Of a DNA stretch of 64,000 nt, positions 53,761-64,000 are shown piece after piece. Source of the DNA: Leisingera sp. S132. Lineage in GTDB: Bacteria; Pseudomonadota; Alphaproteobacteria; Rhodobacterales; Rhodobacteraceae. The stretch is from assembly GCF_025144465.1 (NCBI RefSeq), contig NZ_CP083553.1, positions 578,501-642,500 on the forward strand. Direction: 5' to 3'. Within the stretch, counting starts at the first letter, position 1; each line of letters opens with the position of its first letter. The translations under genes and the position numbers were made by a program. The notes under the pieces were generated by a model. It made no database searches. It was not told the DNA's origin and saw only the letters and a list, made by a program, of their open reading frames with translations.

Positions 53761-54309
53761 TTCGATCCGGTCCAGCACCCAGTCCAGCGCGGGGGAGAAG
53801 TCGTCAGGTGAAAGTGCTCCGCGTGGTGCCGCAGCGGCGGCAAAGGCGAAGCCGTGTGTGTAATCCACCAGCAGGCAGAGAAGGGTACGGGCCTCTGCAC
53901 CGGTTACGCCTGCGGCGGTGATTTCCGCCTCGATCAGCCGGGTCAGCCCGGTCAGGGCAGGACCGATCAGAGACGGGTTCTCCAGGATGTATTTCGCAAG
54001 TTCCGGGTGCCGGGTCACCTGAGTGCAATAGCGGGTCATCAGATCGCGCAGGCGCAGTTTGGGCGTTGACGCTTCTGATGGCGCATCTGCACCTTCAAAG
54101 GCAATGGCGACGAGGCTGGCAATCATCTCGTCCCTGGTGCCGGCGTGGTGGGCGACGGCCATCGGGGTGACGCCAAGCGCCGCTGCCAGTGCCTTGAAGG
54201 TGAGAGCCTTGCTGCCGCCCTCATCGAGCAGCTGCAGGGCCTTTTTCAGCACATCATCCTTGCTGAGGGTGCGGCTGCCCCTGGGCGGGCGGCCTATGCG
54301 CGGGGGCAT
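53758..54309 (-). CDS. TetR-family regulator
   Basis: 183 residues. N-terminal helix-turn-helix at ~20-65 (LKKALQLLDEGGSKALTFKA; LAAALGVTPMAVAHHAGTRD). C-terminal ligand domain. It is the second gene of an operon with the DHFR-like reductase, three bases apart, and a large palindrome lies upstream of that gene. Likely represses its own operon; the inducer is unknown. Confidence 0.9.
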   Translation of the reverse strand: MPPRIGRPPRGSRTLSKDDVLKKALQLLDEGGSKALTFKALAAALGVTPMAVAHHAGTRDEMIASLVAIAFEGADAPSEASTPKLRLRDLMTRYCTQVTRHPELAKYILENPSLIGPALTGLTRLIEAEITAAGVTGAEARTLLCLLVDYTHGFAFAAAAAPRGALSPDDFSPALDWVLDRIE

Positions 54310-54312
54310 TGG

Positions 54313-54849
54313 TCAGGCCACCCGGAACGTGGTCTGGACCATGCCGGTGGGCAGGATGCGGGAGCTTGCTACCTGGAGGTCGATGTCCCGGTCCAGGCTG
54401 CCGAAAAGCGGGATGCCGCTGCCGATCAGGACCGGGACCGTTGTGATGGTCAGATCTGCGATCAGCCCCTGGCGCAGGAAGGACTGCACCATCCGCCCGC
54501 CGTCGATATAGGCGCGGGTCCAGCCCTGCTCTTGCAGCTCCTGCATGAGGTCTGCGGGCGCGGTGGTGCTGAGACGCACCTTATCCTTCAGCTCTTCGGG
54601 AATGTCCTGTTCTGTCAGGCTGTTGCTGAGGACCACAACCGGCTTGCTGTAGGGCCATTGGCCGAACCCCAGCACGGTGCGGAATGATCCTGTTCCCATA
54701 ATCAGCCCGTCTACGCTGTCCATGAAGGCGGCAAAACCGCCATCGTCATCCTCGGCAACGGGCTGCTTGGACAGCCAGTCCAGCGAATGGTCCTGGCGGG
54801 CCACAAAACCGTCGAGGCTGGTGGCGATGAAGACATGGCCGGTGGTCAT
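54313..54849 (-). CDS. Dihydrofolate reductase/RibD-like family protein
   Basis: 178 residues, RibD C-terminal/DHFR-like fold, a NADPH-dependent reductase of unknown substrate. N-terminal ATSLDGFVARQDHSLDWL, GLIMGTGSFRTVLGFGQWPY, YIDGGRMVQSFLRQGLI and TVPVLIGSGIPLFG are the family markers. Divergent intergenic region with palindrome at 54868-54894. Co-transcribed with the TetR gene. Confidence 0.9.
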   Translation of the reverse strand: MTTGHVFIATSLDGFVARQDHSLDWLSKQPVAEDDDGGFAAFMDSVDGLIMGTGSFRTVLGFGQWPYSKPVVVLSNSLTEQDIPEELKDKVRLSTTAPADLMQELQEQGWTRAYIDGGRMVQSFLRQGLIADLTITTVPVLIGSGIPLFGSLDRDIDLQVASSRILPTGMVQTTFRVA

Positions 54850-54867
54850 CGGATTCTCCTGTGCATC

Positions 54868-54894
54868 ATTTAACTATATAGCATATAGTTAAAT
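54868..54894. promoter_or_regulatory. Palindromic TetR-type operator
   Basis: ATTTAACTATA (54868-54878) and TATAGTTAAAT (54884-54894) with a five-base spacer, a perfect 11-bp inverted repeat, 19 bases ahead of the DHFR-like gene start. It overlaps a TATA-like -10 region on the minus strand. Confidence 0.75.
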
Positions 54895-55129
54895 GCATTT
54901 CACCATCCAAGGGGCCGGCGCAAGACTCACTGCGTGCGAATCGATTCGGTGTGCCTAGCAGCGCCTAACCGCATGAAAGATAAGCGCCTGCCGCAAACGA
55001 ACCGGCGGATGCCGGTTTGAGATTCTGGACATCCCTGTCCCTCCGGGCACGGCAATCATGCATGTCTTTTTCCGGTTTCGGCGGGTCGGATTTGTCTCCG
55101 CTTGGGGGGCGGGATTAGGGCAGTTTGCG

Positions 55130-56662
<1,533 letters not shown>

Positions 56663-56666
56663 GCAG

Positions 56667-57752
56667 ATGGGACTGCAGGCCAATTTCGAGACGCTGGATG
56701 AAACCCTGGCGTGGAAGGACGACGAGATGCTGGAATGCGTCTCAGTCGTGCCGGAAGCGCCGAACACCGCCACCTTCAGCTTCCGTGCGCCTTCCGGCGC
56801 GTGGTTCAAGTATCAGCCGGGCCAGTTCCTGACGCTGGAGCTGCCGGTGCCGGGTGAAACCGTCTGGCGGACCTACACCATCAGCTCCTCGCCGTCGCGG
56901 CCGCTGTCGATCTCGGTGACGGTGAAGGCGCAGGGAGACAGCATCGGTACCCGCTGGATGCTGGACAACCTGCGCCCGGGCATGTTCCTCAAGGCCTCTG
57001 GCCCGGCGGGCGTGTTCACCCTGCCGAAACGCCCGAACGGCAAGTTCCTGTTCATCTCCGCTGGCTCCGGTATCACGCCGAGCCTGTCGATGACGCAGTA
57101 TCTGTTTGACCGCGGCCAGTCGCCTGACGTCTGCTTCATCAACTGCGCCAAGCGGCCCAGCGAGATCATCGCGCGGCGCCAGCTGGAAGGCATGGCGGCG
57201 CGGGTGCCGGGGATCAAGCTGCATTTCGTGGTGGAAGAGGACGACCCCTATCAGGTCTGGACCGGCTACCGCGGGCAGCTGAACCAGATCATGCTGGGTA
57301 TCATTGCGGGGGACTACCTGGAGCGCGAGGTCTACTGCTGCGGGCCGGAGCCGTTCATGCAGGCGGTGCGCGACATGCTGAACGGCCTGGGCTTTGACAT
57401 GGAGAATTACAACCAGGAAAGCTTTGGCGCGCCGGTGGAGACCGAGGCTGATGCGCCGGAGCTGGACGATGTGGTTCCAGAGGAGACCGCGGCCGCCGAG
57501 ATCAGCTTTGCCGCGTCGGGCGTCACTTCCGCCTGCACCGAGACCGACACGGTGCTGGCAGTCGCCAAGGCCTCGGGCCTCAACATCCCGTCAGGCTGTA
57601 CCTTCGGCATCTGCGGCACCTGCAAGGTCAAGAAGACCGCGGGCGACGTGCATATGGTCCACAACGGCGGCATCTCGGAAGAGGACATCGAGGCGGGGTA
57701 TATCCTGGCCTGCTGCTCCAACCCGATCGGGCGGGTCGAAGTGGACATCTGA
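56667..57752 (+). CDS. gbcB: Ferredoxin-NAD(P)H reductase component, GbcB-like
   Basis: 361 residues. FAD/NAD-binding reductase domain at ~15-250 (VWRTYTISSSPSRPLSISVT; FLFISAGSGITPSLSM; VYCCGPEPFMQAVRDML) and a C-terminal plant-type 2Fe-2S ferredoxin domain with Cys in SGCTFGICGTCKV and ILACCSNP. It feeds electrons to the Rieske oxygenase encoded immediately upstream. Confidence 0.9.
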   Translation: MGLQANFETLDETLAWKDDEMLECVSVVPEAPNTATFSFRAPSGAWFKYQPGQFLTLELPVPGETVWRTYTISSSPSRPLSISVTVKAQGDSIGTRWMLDNLRPGMFLKASGPAGVFTLPKRPNGKFLFISAGSGITPSLSMTQYLFDRGQSPDVCFINCAKRPSEIIARRQLEGMAARVPGIKLHFVVEEDDPYQVWTGYRGQLNQIMLGIIAGDYLEREVYCCGPEPFMQAVRDMLNGLGFDMENYNQESFGAPVETEADAPELDDVVPEETAAAEISFAASGVTSACTETDTVLAVAKASGLNIPSGCTFGICGTCKVKKTAGDVHMVHNGGISEEDIEAGYILACCSNPIGRVEVDI

Positions 57753-57758
57753 TCTGAA

Positions 57759-57781
57759 GGAGGGCCTTTCGCGGGCCCTCC
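57759..57781 (+). terminator. Weak hairpin after gbcB
   Basis: GGAGGGCC (57759-57766) pairs with GGCCCTCC (57774-57781). No strong T run, so a weak terminator at most. Confidence 0.4.
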
Positions 57782-57892
57782 GCTCCCTTCTGGTCCGGGC
57801 CTGCGGCGATAAAGGGATTGACGCCGCGCCCGTCCCTTGGTCAACACGGGGCCAAGCCTCATACCCCCGTTGCGACACAGGACCATCAGACC

Positions 57893-58342
57893 ATGACTGC
57901 CAGCAAACGCATTGCCCTTTCCAGCGACCACGCCGCCATCGAGCTGCGCAAGGCCGTTGCGGCCCATATCGAAGCCCAGGGCTGGGAGGTCGAGGACATC
58001 GGCCCGCAGACCCCGGAAAGCACCCATTACCCCAAGCATGGCGCCGCCGCGGCAGAGCTGGTCGCCTCGGGCGACTGCGCGCTGGGCATTGTCCTGTGCG
58101 GCACCGGCCAGGGCATCATGATGGCAGCCAACAAGGTGAAGGGCATCCGCTGCGGTGTCTGCTCCGACACGTTTTCTGCCAAGATGATCCGCGCCCACAA
58201 CGACGCCAACATGCTGTCGATCGGCGCCCGTGTGGTCGGCGAAGGGCTGGCGCTGGAGATCGTCGATGCCTTCCTGGGCACCGAGTTCGAGGGCGGCCGC
58301 CACGGCACCCGCGTCGACATGATCAAGGCGCTGGAAGACTAA
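57893..58342 (+). CDS. rpiB: Ribose-5-phosphate isomerase B
   Basis: 149 residues. IALSSDHAAIELRKAV, catalytic-Cys region VLCGTGQGIMMAANKVKGIR and NDANMLSIGARVVG are the LacAB/RpiB signatures. It interconverts ribose-5-phosphate and ribulose-5-phosphate. Single gene, between gbcB and the convergent glycosyltransferase gene. Confidence 0.95.
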   Translation: MTASKRIALSSDHAAIELRKAVAAHIEAQGWEVEDIGPQTPESTHYPKHGAAAAELVASGDCALGIVLCGTGQGIMMAANKVKGIRCGVCSDTFSAKMIRAHNDANMLSIGARVVGEGLALEIVDAFLGTEFEGGRHGTRVDMIKALED

Positions 58343-58384
58343 GGACCGTCTTCAGCTTTTGATGCGGGGCGGAAGAGCCCCGTG

Positions 58385-59962
58385 TCAGTCGGCAAAAAGG
58401 TAGCCGGTCCCGGCAATCTGCCGGGCCTTCTCTTCGGTCAGGTTCAGGAAACTGCTGAGTTCGCCCGCGTTTGCCTCGGGAGTGCTGCCTTCGCGGATCT
58501 TGTAGAGATAGCTGAAGCCTGCATCGCGGATGCGGTCGCTTTCATGCAGGATGTCATTGCGGATTGTCGGCAGCAGCCGTTCCAGCGTTTGCTGCGGCGT
58601 GCGTTCGCCCGCCAGGCCAACGCGGTGGGCATGACCGATCAGATAATCGTCGCTGAAGTCGCATTCGATATGCAGGAAGCGCGTCGAGGACCGGTCTGAA
58701 TGAAAATCATTCATCAGCTCAATGGCCCCGGGATCCAGGCAGATGATCAGCTGGTCGGACTCGTAATATTCGAACAGCATCCGCATCAGCGCCCGGCGGT
58801 GGCGGGTGCGTTTCATCAGTGCCGCCTGAATCCCGCCGAGGTCGGGCAGGGGGGTGTCCTCCTCGTTGAACAGGTATTCGATCGCCGGAATATTGGTGAC
58901 CTGGCGGATCTGTTCCAGCAGCCGCTTGGCGACATGCCATTTCTTGCAGACCACGATCAGCAGTTCTCGTTCCCGGCCAAGGGTGCTTTCCGTCTCCCAG
59001 AACCGCGGCGCAAAGCGGCGTCCGTCACGGCCGCGCTGGGCGAGGAACTTGTAGAGGCTGCGCCCCTCGTTGGAGATCTGGAACTCCACCCCCTGTGCTG
59101 CATAAAGCCGTCCGAGCCGTGACTTCAGCTCCTTGGCGTCAGAGCTGATCTTGCGGGCGAACAGAAAGTCCTGGCTGAGCAGAAGGTCATAGTGGTCGTT
59201 GTAGAAGTTCACTGGCATCCCGTAGTCGGTGAACATCAGAAAGGTCAGGGTGCGGGCCTCGATCTCCGCCTCCGGGATGAGGTGGCGCACCAGGGTCTGA
59301 AAGAAGGTTTCATCCGGAATCCAGGTGGTCCGGAAGAAGCGCACAACGTCGCGGCGTTTGCGGATGAACCCCAGGATCCACTCGACAGTGCGGCGGCGCA
59401 GGCACCACCACTGGCTGCCGATCTGCACCTGAATATCGGCCGGTATTTCCCTCTGCAGCCCCATGCGTTTTTGCAGGCCGTGGCTCCAGTAGAACAGTTG
59501 TTTGTGCTTGCGCTCATTGAAGAAGTGCCGGTAGATCAGCCGGTCCTCCTTCATGCCCGTCTTGATCCAGTCGCTTTCGAAGAAGTCGAAGCTTTCGATG
59601 AAATCCTTGTCGTGCTCGTCCAGAAACTGGTGCGCGTATTCCGCCGTTTTCACCGCCATGCAATCGCCCGACAGCATGTAGAAATGGGTGGCGCGCGGAA
59701 ACTCCTCCACGGCGCTGCGCAGCGCGTGCAGCGTCGCTTCGACCAGCGACCATTCCCCCCAGCCGCATTTGATCCGCTTCCTGGCAAAGGTGACGTTGGG
59801 GTTGTCCGCAAGCTCCGACCGGATCCGCTGGTAATCCTCGGGCGCCGCCCGCCCGTCGAAGTGAATCGCCATGCAGTCGCCAGCTGCGGTCAGCCGCTCA
59901 GCCTGCTGGATGATCGCGTCAGGGTCTTTATGGCACAGCAGAATATATGCGATTTTTGCCAT
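58385..59962 (-). CDS. GT14-family glycosyltransferase (core-2/I-branching type) with C-terminal extension
   Basis: 525 residues. The first ~280 resemble beta-1,6-N-acetylglucosaminyltransferase/xylosyltransferase (GT14) proteins: IAYILLCHKDPDAIIQQAER, FYMLSGDCMAVKTAEY, GSQWWCLRRRTVEWIL and WIPDETFFQTLVRHL. Residues ~290-525 look like DUF5928-type in this group. No signal peptide, so cytosolic or peripheral. Divergent from a sulfotransferase gene. ATG at 59962 gives MAKIAYI. The sugar and acceptor are unknown. Confidence 0.85.
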   Translation of the reverse strand: MAKIAYILLCHKDPDAIIQQAERLTAAGDCMAIHFDGRAAPEDYQRIRSELADNPNVTFARKRIKCGWGEWSLVEATLHALRSAVEEFPRATHFYMLSGDCMAVKTAEYAHQFLDEHDKDFIESFDFFESDWIKTGMKEDRLIYRHFFNERKHKQLFYWSHGLQKRMGLQREIPADIQVQIGSQWWCLRRRTVEWILGFIRKRRDVVRFFRTTWIPDETFFQTLVRHLIPEAEIEARTLTFLMFTDYGMPVNFYNDHYDLLLSQDFLFARKISSDAKELKSRLGRLYAAQGVEFQISNEGRSLYKFLAQRGRDGRRFAPRFWETESTLGRERELLIVVCKKWHVAKRLLEQIRQVTNIPAIEYLFNEEDTPLPDLGGIQAALMKRTRHRRALMRMLFEYYESDQLIICLDPGAIELMNDFHSDRSSTRFLHIECDFSDDYLIGHAHRVGLAGERTPQQTLERLLPTIRNDILHESDRIRDAGFSYLYKIREGSTPEANAGELSSFLNLTEEKARQIAGTGYLFAD

Positions 59963-60104
59963 GGGGAGGACGGACTGCCTTGTTCTGCCTGATTGTTTAC
60001 CTTGATAAGCGGCCTCGGCACACGAATAAACCAGATAGTTCCCGTTTCGGTAAACATATGCGATTACTGCTGGGAACAGGCAAAGACGGACAAGAGGGCG
60101 GCAA

Positions 60105-60923
60105 ATGGGTTTTCCCGGCACCTGGATGACGGAAAGTGAAAGTGTGGTCTACCGCGTGGTGCCGAAATGCGCCTGCTCGACCATCGGGCAGATCCTCTAC
60201 TACTCGGACCACGGGCGGTTCTTTGACGGCGACATCCATGACGCCAAGGACGGCCTGCACAAATGGGCGCTGGAGCACAGCCAGGATCCGATCACCCGTA
60301 ATGTGCAGGGTCAGCAGTCCTATGCTTTTACCTGCGTGCGCAATCCTTACACCCGCATCCTGTCGTCGTTCTTCGACAAGATTTGCGGCATTCAGCGCAA
60401 CGGCAAGCGCTACCGCGGCAACCTGGTGCCCAAGCTGGCTTATGAATACGGGATCGAGGTCGGCGGCGAGGATGGCAAGCAGGAGTTTGACCAGATCGCC
60501 AGCTTCCGCCGGTTTCTGCTGTTTGCGCGCGACACCATCCGCTGGCGCCGCCCGATGGATCCGGATATCCACTGGTCGGCGATGTCGGGGCATGTGTCGA
60601 CCTTCATCCAGAACGGCGGGCGCTACAACCGGATCTTCTGGACCGAGGCGTTCAATGATGGGATGCAGGGGGTGCTGGACGCAATCGAGACGCCGCATCC
60701 CGTGGACCTGGCCGCGATCCCGCGTTTCAACGAGAGCGAAGGCCACGGCCCCAAGCGTGCGCATCCTGTGGAGGACTACTTCGACGACCTGTCGATGCAT
60801 CTGGTCTACGAGATCTACAAGCGCGATTTCGAGCTGTTCAAATACGATTTCGAGAACCCGGGCAACAAGATGCCGGTGGGGGAGATCGACCTCGATGAGG
60901 TGCACGCCAAGCTGGGGGAGTAA
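60105..60923 (+). CDS. Sulfotransferase family 2 protein
   Basis: 272 residues. The 5'-phosphosulfate loop YRVVPKCACSTIGQIL and the 3'-phosphate motif FTCVRNPYTRILSSFFDKI are the two PAPS-binding features. It transfers sulfate from PAPS to an acceptor, most likely a sugar of a surface polysaccharide. Start alternatives at 60105 and 60126 (MTESESVVY). Divergent from the GT14 gene through a 142-base gap. Confidence 0.85.
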   Translation: MGFPGTWMTESESVVYRVVPKCACSTIGQILYYSDHGRFFDGDIHDAKDGLHKWALEHSQDPITRNVQGQQSYAFTCVRNPYTRILSSFFDKICGIQRNGKRYRGNLVPKLAYEYGIEVGGEDGKQEFDQIASFRRFLLFARDTIRWRRPMDPDIHWSAMSGHVSTFIQNGGRYNRIFWTEAFNDGMQGVLDAIETPHPVDLAAIPRFNESEGHGPKRAHPVEDYFDDLSMHLVYEIYKRDFELFKYDFENPGNKMPVGEIDLDEVHAKLGE

Positions 60924-61035
60924 CGGGGCGGCGGAAATCTCCCGCGCCTTGCCGCCGCATCAAAGATGCGGTGGCACAAGCCTTGGGCCGGGCGCCGCTG
61001 GCGCGGCGCAGACGGGTTCGGCAAGCGGCCCTTCA

Positions 61036-61069
61036 GCTTCACCTTTGTCCAAATACTCCCGCCGGAGGC
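61036..61069 (-). repeat. Intergenic repeat GCCTCCGGCGGGAGTATTT, copy 3 (inverted)
   Basis: On the minus strand GCCTCCGGCGGGAGTATTTG, then GACAAAGGTGAAG. Opposite orientation to the copies at 31131 and 48877. Confidence 0.7.
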
Positions 61070-61299
61070 GCGCCGTGCGTCAGCACGGCGCCAAGCCCAA
61101 CGCCGCGTGGCAGTCTGGCGCCAGCCAGAGGGCCGCAGCAGGGGCGGGAGCATCTTGCTGAAGAAGATTTGCTGAGAAGCGGTTCAGGGGCAGGTTCGCC
61201 CTGAACGCGCCTTGTCCATCGGAAAGCGACTTGGACCGCCTCAAGGGCAAGCGGCTGCGCCGCCGCGCCTTGCGCGGCCCTCGATCCGGCCTCTGGCGC

Positions 61300-61342
61300 G
61301 GAAAGCAAAAGAAAACCCGCCGCTTTGAGGCGGCGGGTTTGG
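61300..61342 (-). terminator. Terminator downstream of ilvD
   Basis: AAACCCGCCGC (61313-61323) pairs with GCGGCGGGTTT (61330-61340). The minus strand continues TTTTCTTTTGC. It is probably bidirectional. Confidence 0.88.
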
Positions 61343-61364
61343 TCTGTCTTTCTTTTGTCTTGCC

Positions 61365-63209
61365 TCAGTCCTCGTCGGGCAGTGCACGCACGGCGCCCTT
61401 GGCGGCGGAGGTGGCCAGCAGCGCATAGGCCTTCAGCGCCTTGGAAACCTTGCGCTTGCGCGGCTCTGCGGGTTTCCAGCCTTTGGCGTCCTGCTCCTCG
61501 CGGCGTGCCGCCAGCTCCTCTTCGGAGACCGCCAGATGGATCGAGCGGTTGGGGATGTCGATCTCGATGGTGTCGCCCTGGCGCACCAGGCCGATGGTGC
61601 CGCCCTCGGCCGCCTCGGGCGAGACATGGCCGATCGACAGGCCGGAGGTGCCGCCGGAGAAGCGCCCGTCAGTAAGCAGCGCGCAGGCTTTGCCCAGGCC
61701 CTTCGACTTCAGGTAGGAGGTCGGGTAGAGCATTTCCTGCATCCCCGGACCGCCGCGCGGGCCCTCATAGCGGATCACCACTACGTCGCCTTCCTTGACC
61801 TTGCCGGTCAGGATGTCGTTCACCGCCGCGTCCTGGCTTTCGCAGACATAGGCCGAACCGGTGAACTTCAGGATGTTTTCATCCACGCCCGCGGTCTTCA
61901 CGATGCAGCCGTCCAGAGCGATGTTGCCGAACAGCACCGCAAGGCCGCCGTCCTGGCTGAAGGCGTGCTCCTTGGCGCGGATCACGCCGTTTTCACGGTC
62001 GGTGTCCAGTTCCTTGTAGCGGTTGGCCTGGGAGAAAGCCTGGGTTGTGCGGACGCCGCCGGGGGCGGCTTTGAACAGCTCCTCGGCCTCGGGGTTGTTG
62101 GCGACCTTGATGTCCCATTTGGCAATCGCTTCACCCATGGATGAGGAGTGCACGGTGTGACAGTCATTGTGCAAAAGACCGGCACGGCTGAGTTCGCCGA
62201 GGATCGAGAAGATGCCGCCGGCCCGGTGCACGTCTTCCATGTGGACGTTGTGAATGTTCGGCGCGACCTTGCACAGGCAAGGTACTTTGCGGCTGAGCTG
62301 GTCCATATGGGACATGTTGAAATCCACCTCGCCCTCGTTGGCGATGGCCAGCAGGTGCAGCACGGTGTTGGTGGAGCCACCCATGGCGATGTCGAGGCTC
62401 ATCGCGTTTTCGAAGGCCTCAAACGTGGCGATCTCACGCGGCAGCAGGCCTTTTTCCTCGTCCTGGTAGTGGCGCTTGGTGATCTCGACGATCTTGCGTC
62501 CTGCTTCCAGGAACAGACCCTTGCGGTCGGCGTGGGTGGCGAGCGTCGAGCCGTTGCCCGGCAGCGCCAGGCCCAGGGCCTCTGCCAGGCAGTTCATTGA
62601 GTTGGCGGTGAACATGCCCGAGCAGGAGCCGCAGGTCGGGCAGGCGTTTTCCTCGATGTGCTTCACCTGCTCGTCGGTGAATTTGTCATCCGCCGCGGCC
62701 ACCATGGCGTCCACCAGGTCGATCTTTTTCATGTCCAGATCGGCGATGTCGATCTTGCCTGCCTCCATCGGACCGCCGGAAACGAAGATCGCCGGGATGT
62801 TGAGGCGCATGGCGGCCATCAGCATGCCTGGCGTGATCTTGTCGCAGTTGGAGATGCAGACCATGGCGTCGGCGCAATGGGCGTTGACCATGTATTCGAC
62901 GCTGTCGGCGATCACCTCGCGCGAGGGCAGCGAGTAGAGCATGCCGTCATGGCCCATGGCGATGCCGTCATCCACCGCGATGGTGTTGAACTCCTTGGCG
63001 ACGCCGCCGGCCGCCTCGACCTCGCGGGCGACCATCTGGCCCAGGTCCTTGAGGTGGACGTGGCCGGGCACGAATTGGGTGAAGGAGTTGACGATGGCGA
63101 TGATCGGCTTGCCGAAATCATCGTCCTTCATGCCGGTTGCGCGCCACAATCCGCGCGCGCCCGCCATGTTGCGGCCATGGGTGGAGGTTCTGGATCGGTA
63201 CTTTGGCAT
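61365..63209 (-). CDS. ilvD: Dihydroxy-acid dehydratase
   Basis: 614 residues, normal length. Iron-sulfur and substrate motifs [40 protein letters not shown] and [14 protein letters not shown], and [20 protein letters not shown]. It makes 2-oxo acids for valine, isoleucine and leucine. ATG at 63209 gives [20 protein letters not shown]. Together with leuBCD it completes the branched-chain pathway. Confidence 0.97.
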   Translation of the reverse strand: MPKYRSRTSTHGRNMAGARGLWRATGMKDDDFGKPIIAIVNSFTQFVPGHVHLKDLGQMVAREVEAAGGVAKEFNTIAVDDGIAMGHDGMLYSLPSREVIADSVEYMVNAHCADAMVCISNCDKITPGMLMAAMRLNIPAIFVSGGPMEAGKIDIADLDMKKIDLVDAMVAAADDKFTDEQVKHIEENACPTCGSCSGMFTANSMNCLAEALGLALPGNGSTLATHADRKGLFLEAGRKIVEITKRHYQDEEKGLLPREIATFEAFENAMSLDIAMGGSTNTVLHLLAIANEGEVDFNMSHMDQLSRKVPCLCKVAPNIHNVHMEDVHRAGGIFSILGELSRAGLLHNDCHTVHSSSMGEAIAKWDIKVANNPEAEELFKAAPGGVRTTQAFSQANRYKELDTDRENGVIRAKEHAFSQDGGLAVLFGNIALDGCIVKTAGVDENILKFTGSAYVCESQDAAVNDILTGKVKEGDVVVIRYEGPRGGPGMQEMLYPTSYLKSKGLGKACALLTDGRFSGGTSGLSIGHVSPEAAEGGTIGLVRQGDTIEIDIPNRSIHLAVSEEELAARREEQDAKGWKPAEPRKRKVSKALKAYALLATSAAKGAVRALPDED

Positions 63210-63342
63210 CAGGCTGGTTCCCTTAGTCTTTGCCCTCAGGGACACGATTTGCGCAACAAAGGCAACCGGCCGGGGGGCTGTTCGGTAATTTTGGCGCAGT
63301 TTGCGCCGGATTTCAGTGGCGAAATGTCTCTGGGGCTGTTTC

Positions 63343-64000
63343 TCAGGCGCGGGCGGGGGCCGGTTCGGGGCTTTTCAGCCAGTGATTCACCGCAAGCCCC
63401 AGCACCAGCGCCCAGAACGGTGCGCCGATTCCATAGAAACTGATGCCGGAAACCGTGGTCATGAAGGTGATGAGCGCGGCCTCGCGCCCGTGCGGCTGGG
63501 CCAGCGCGGCGGAGAGGCTGTTGCCGCTGGTTGCCAGCAGCGCCAGGCCTGCGACGGTGGCAACCAGCGCCTTGGGTGCGATCAGGAACAGGCTGATCAC
63601 GGTGGCGCCTCCCAGCCCCACAAGGATGTAGACAAGGCCCGTCATCACGCCTGCCAGATATCGGGTATCCGGGTTCTCGTCCGCCTCCGGGCCGGCGCAG
63701 ATGGCGGCGGTGATGGCGGCGAGGTTGAAGGCGAAGCCGCCGAAGGGCGCGAGGACCAGCGAGGTGAGGCCAGTAACCGTCAGGCTGGCAGAGACCGGCG
63801 GATTGTAGCCGCAGGCCCGCAGCGCCACCACGCCGGGCATGTTCTGCGAGGACATGGTGACGAAATAGAGCGGCAGGCCGATGCCGATCAGCACCGGCAG
63901 CGAGAAGGCGGGCATCACGAATTCAGGGCGGGCGAGCGTCAGGTCCAGCGCCTCCAGGCTGCCGAATGCGCCGGTGCCTGCGCACCAGGCGACACCCGCC
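63343..64000 (-). CDS. BenE-type benzoate/H+ symporter, N-terminal end missing (window edge)
   Basis: Membrane transporter of the BenE (benzoate:H+) family. The visible ~219 residues contain several hydrophobic segments ([78 protein letters not shown]). The sequence [20 protein letters not shown] is typical for the family. The gene runs through the right edge, so its start is not seen. A possible functional link is the PcaQ-type regulator at the other edge of the window, but they are 63 kb apart. Confidence 0.8.
   Translation of the reverse strand, partial: AGVAWCAGTGAFGSLEALDLTLARPEFVMPAFSLPVLIGIGLPLYFVTMSSQNMPGVVALRACGYNPPVSASLTVTGLTSLVLAPFGGFAFNLAAITAAICAGPEADENPDTRYLAGVMTGLVYILVGLGGATVISLFLIAPKALVATVAGLALLATSGNSLSAALAQPHGREAALITFMTTVSGISFYGIGAPFWALVLGLAVNHWLKSPEPAPARA

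Larger units (their letters stand above)
60924..61364. other. Intergenic region with an inverted terminator-like repeat
   Basis: 441 bases without a credible gene. It holds an inverted copy of the CTCCGGCGGGAG element (61036-61069) and many GC-rich near-palindromes. Confidence 0.4.

Noticed and set aside
60985-61010. GC-rich palindromes in the sulfotransferase-ilvD gap as an RNA gene
   Set aside because: Imperfect, without conserved structure visible by eye, and in generally GC-rich DNA.

Overview
The window is a GC-rich alphaproteobacterial chromosome segment. Gene content and sequence style fit the Roseobacter group of Rhodobacteraceae, probably close to Leisingera or Phaeobacter. Pointers include a pssA-pmtA phosphatidylcholine pathway, an FYDLN acidic protein, creatinase, glycolate oxidase glcDEF, DUF599, DUF1523 and DUF6638-type proteins, an alphaproteobacterial RpoH promoter and a CTCCGGCGGGAG-TATTT intergenic element. 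The genus is an inference. Most of the window reads as ordinary chromosome; the clear accessory patch is an insertion-sequence mosaic at 5.2-7.6 kb.

Layout. 0-5 kb: end of a LysR regulator (PcaQ-like), a winged-helix/TPR regulator and a large chemoreceptor. 5.2-7.8 kb: an IS3-family remnant that truncates a P-loop ATPase gene, carries a 37-bp palindromic insert and is split by an intact IS110-family element of the IS1111 type; tRNA-Ala(GGC) lies next to it. 8-14 kb: FYDLN protein, YgjP-type metalloprotease, and two nucleotidyl-cyclase/TPR proteins flanking a GntR regulator. 14.4-21 kb: a complete oligopeptide-type ABC transporter operon (dppABCDF-like) plus a LysR regulator. 21-28 kb: a PAS histidine kinase, tRNA-Pro(CGG), and the minus-strand leucine genes leuC and leuD, then a membrane protein and an EEP-family protein, then leuB. 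28.6-36.3 kb: MscS channel, rsfS, rlmH, two minus-strand small or membrane proteins, and the glycolate oxidase operon glcDEF. 36.4-46 kb: tandem trypsin-like proteases, Hsp20, globin, a succinate-semialdehyde-type dehydrogenase, a formamidase-like hydrolase, creatinase, a divergent HbpS-like/Crp pair, and pssA-pmtA. 46.2-53.7 kb: an eight-gene cluster built round an AAA+ ATPase, with a coiled-coil protein, small membrane proteins and uncharacterised proteins. 53.7-64 kb: TetR with a DHFR-like reductase, a cobalamin riboswitch upstream of a GbcAB-type Rieske monooxygenase, rpiB, a divergent GT14 glycosyltransferase/sulfotransferase pair, ilvD and a BenE-type transporter cut by the window edge.

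How genes work together. leuB, leuC, leuD and ilvD serve branched-chain amino acid synthesis. pssA and pmtA feed phosphatidylcholine synthesis through phosphatidylethanolamine. glcDEF oxidises glycolate. GbcAB demethylates glycine betaine, or a related methylated amine, apparently under cobalamin control. The two most notable points are that riboswitch-Rieske pairing and the uncharacterised AAA+/coiled-coil/membrane operon at 46.2-53.7 kb, whose function cannot be read from sequence alone.
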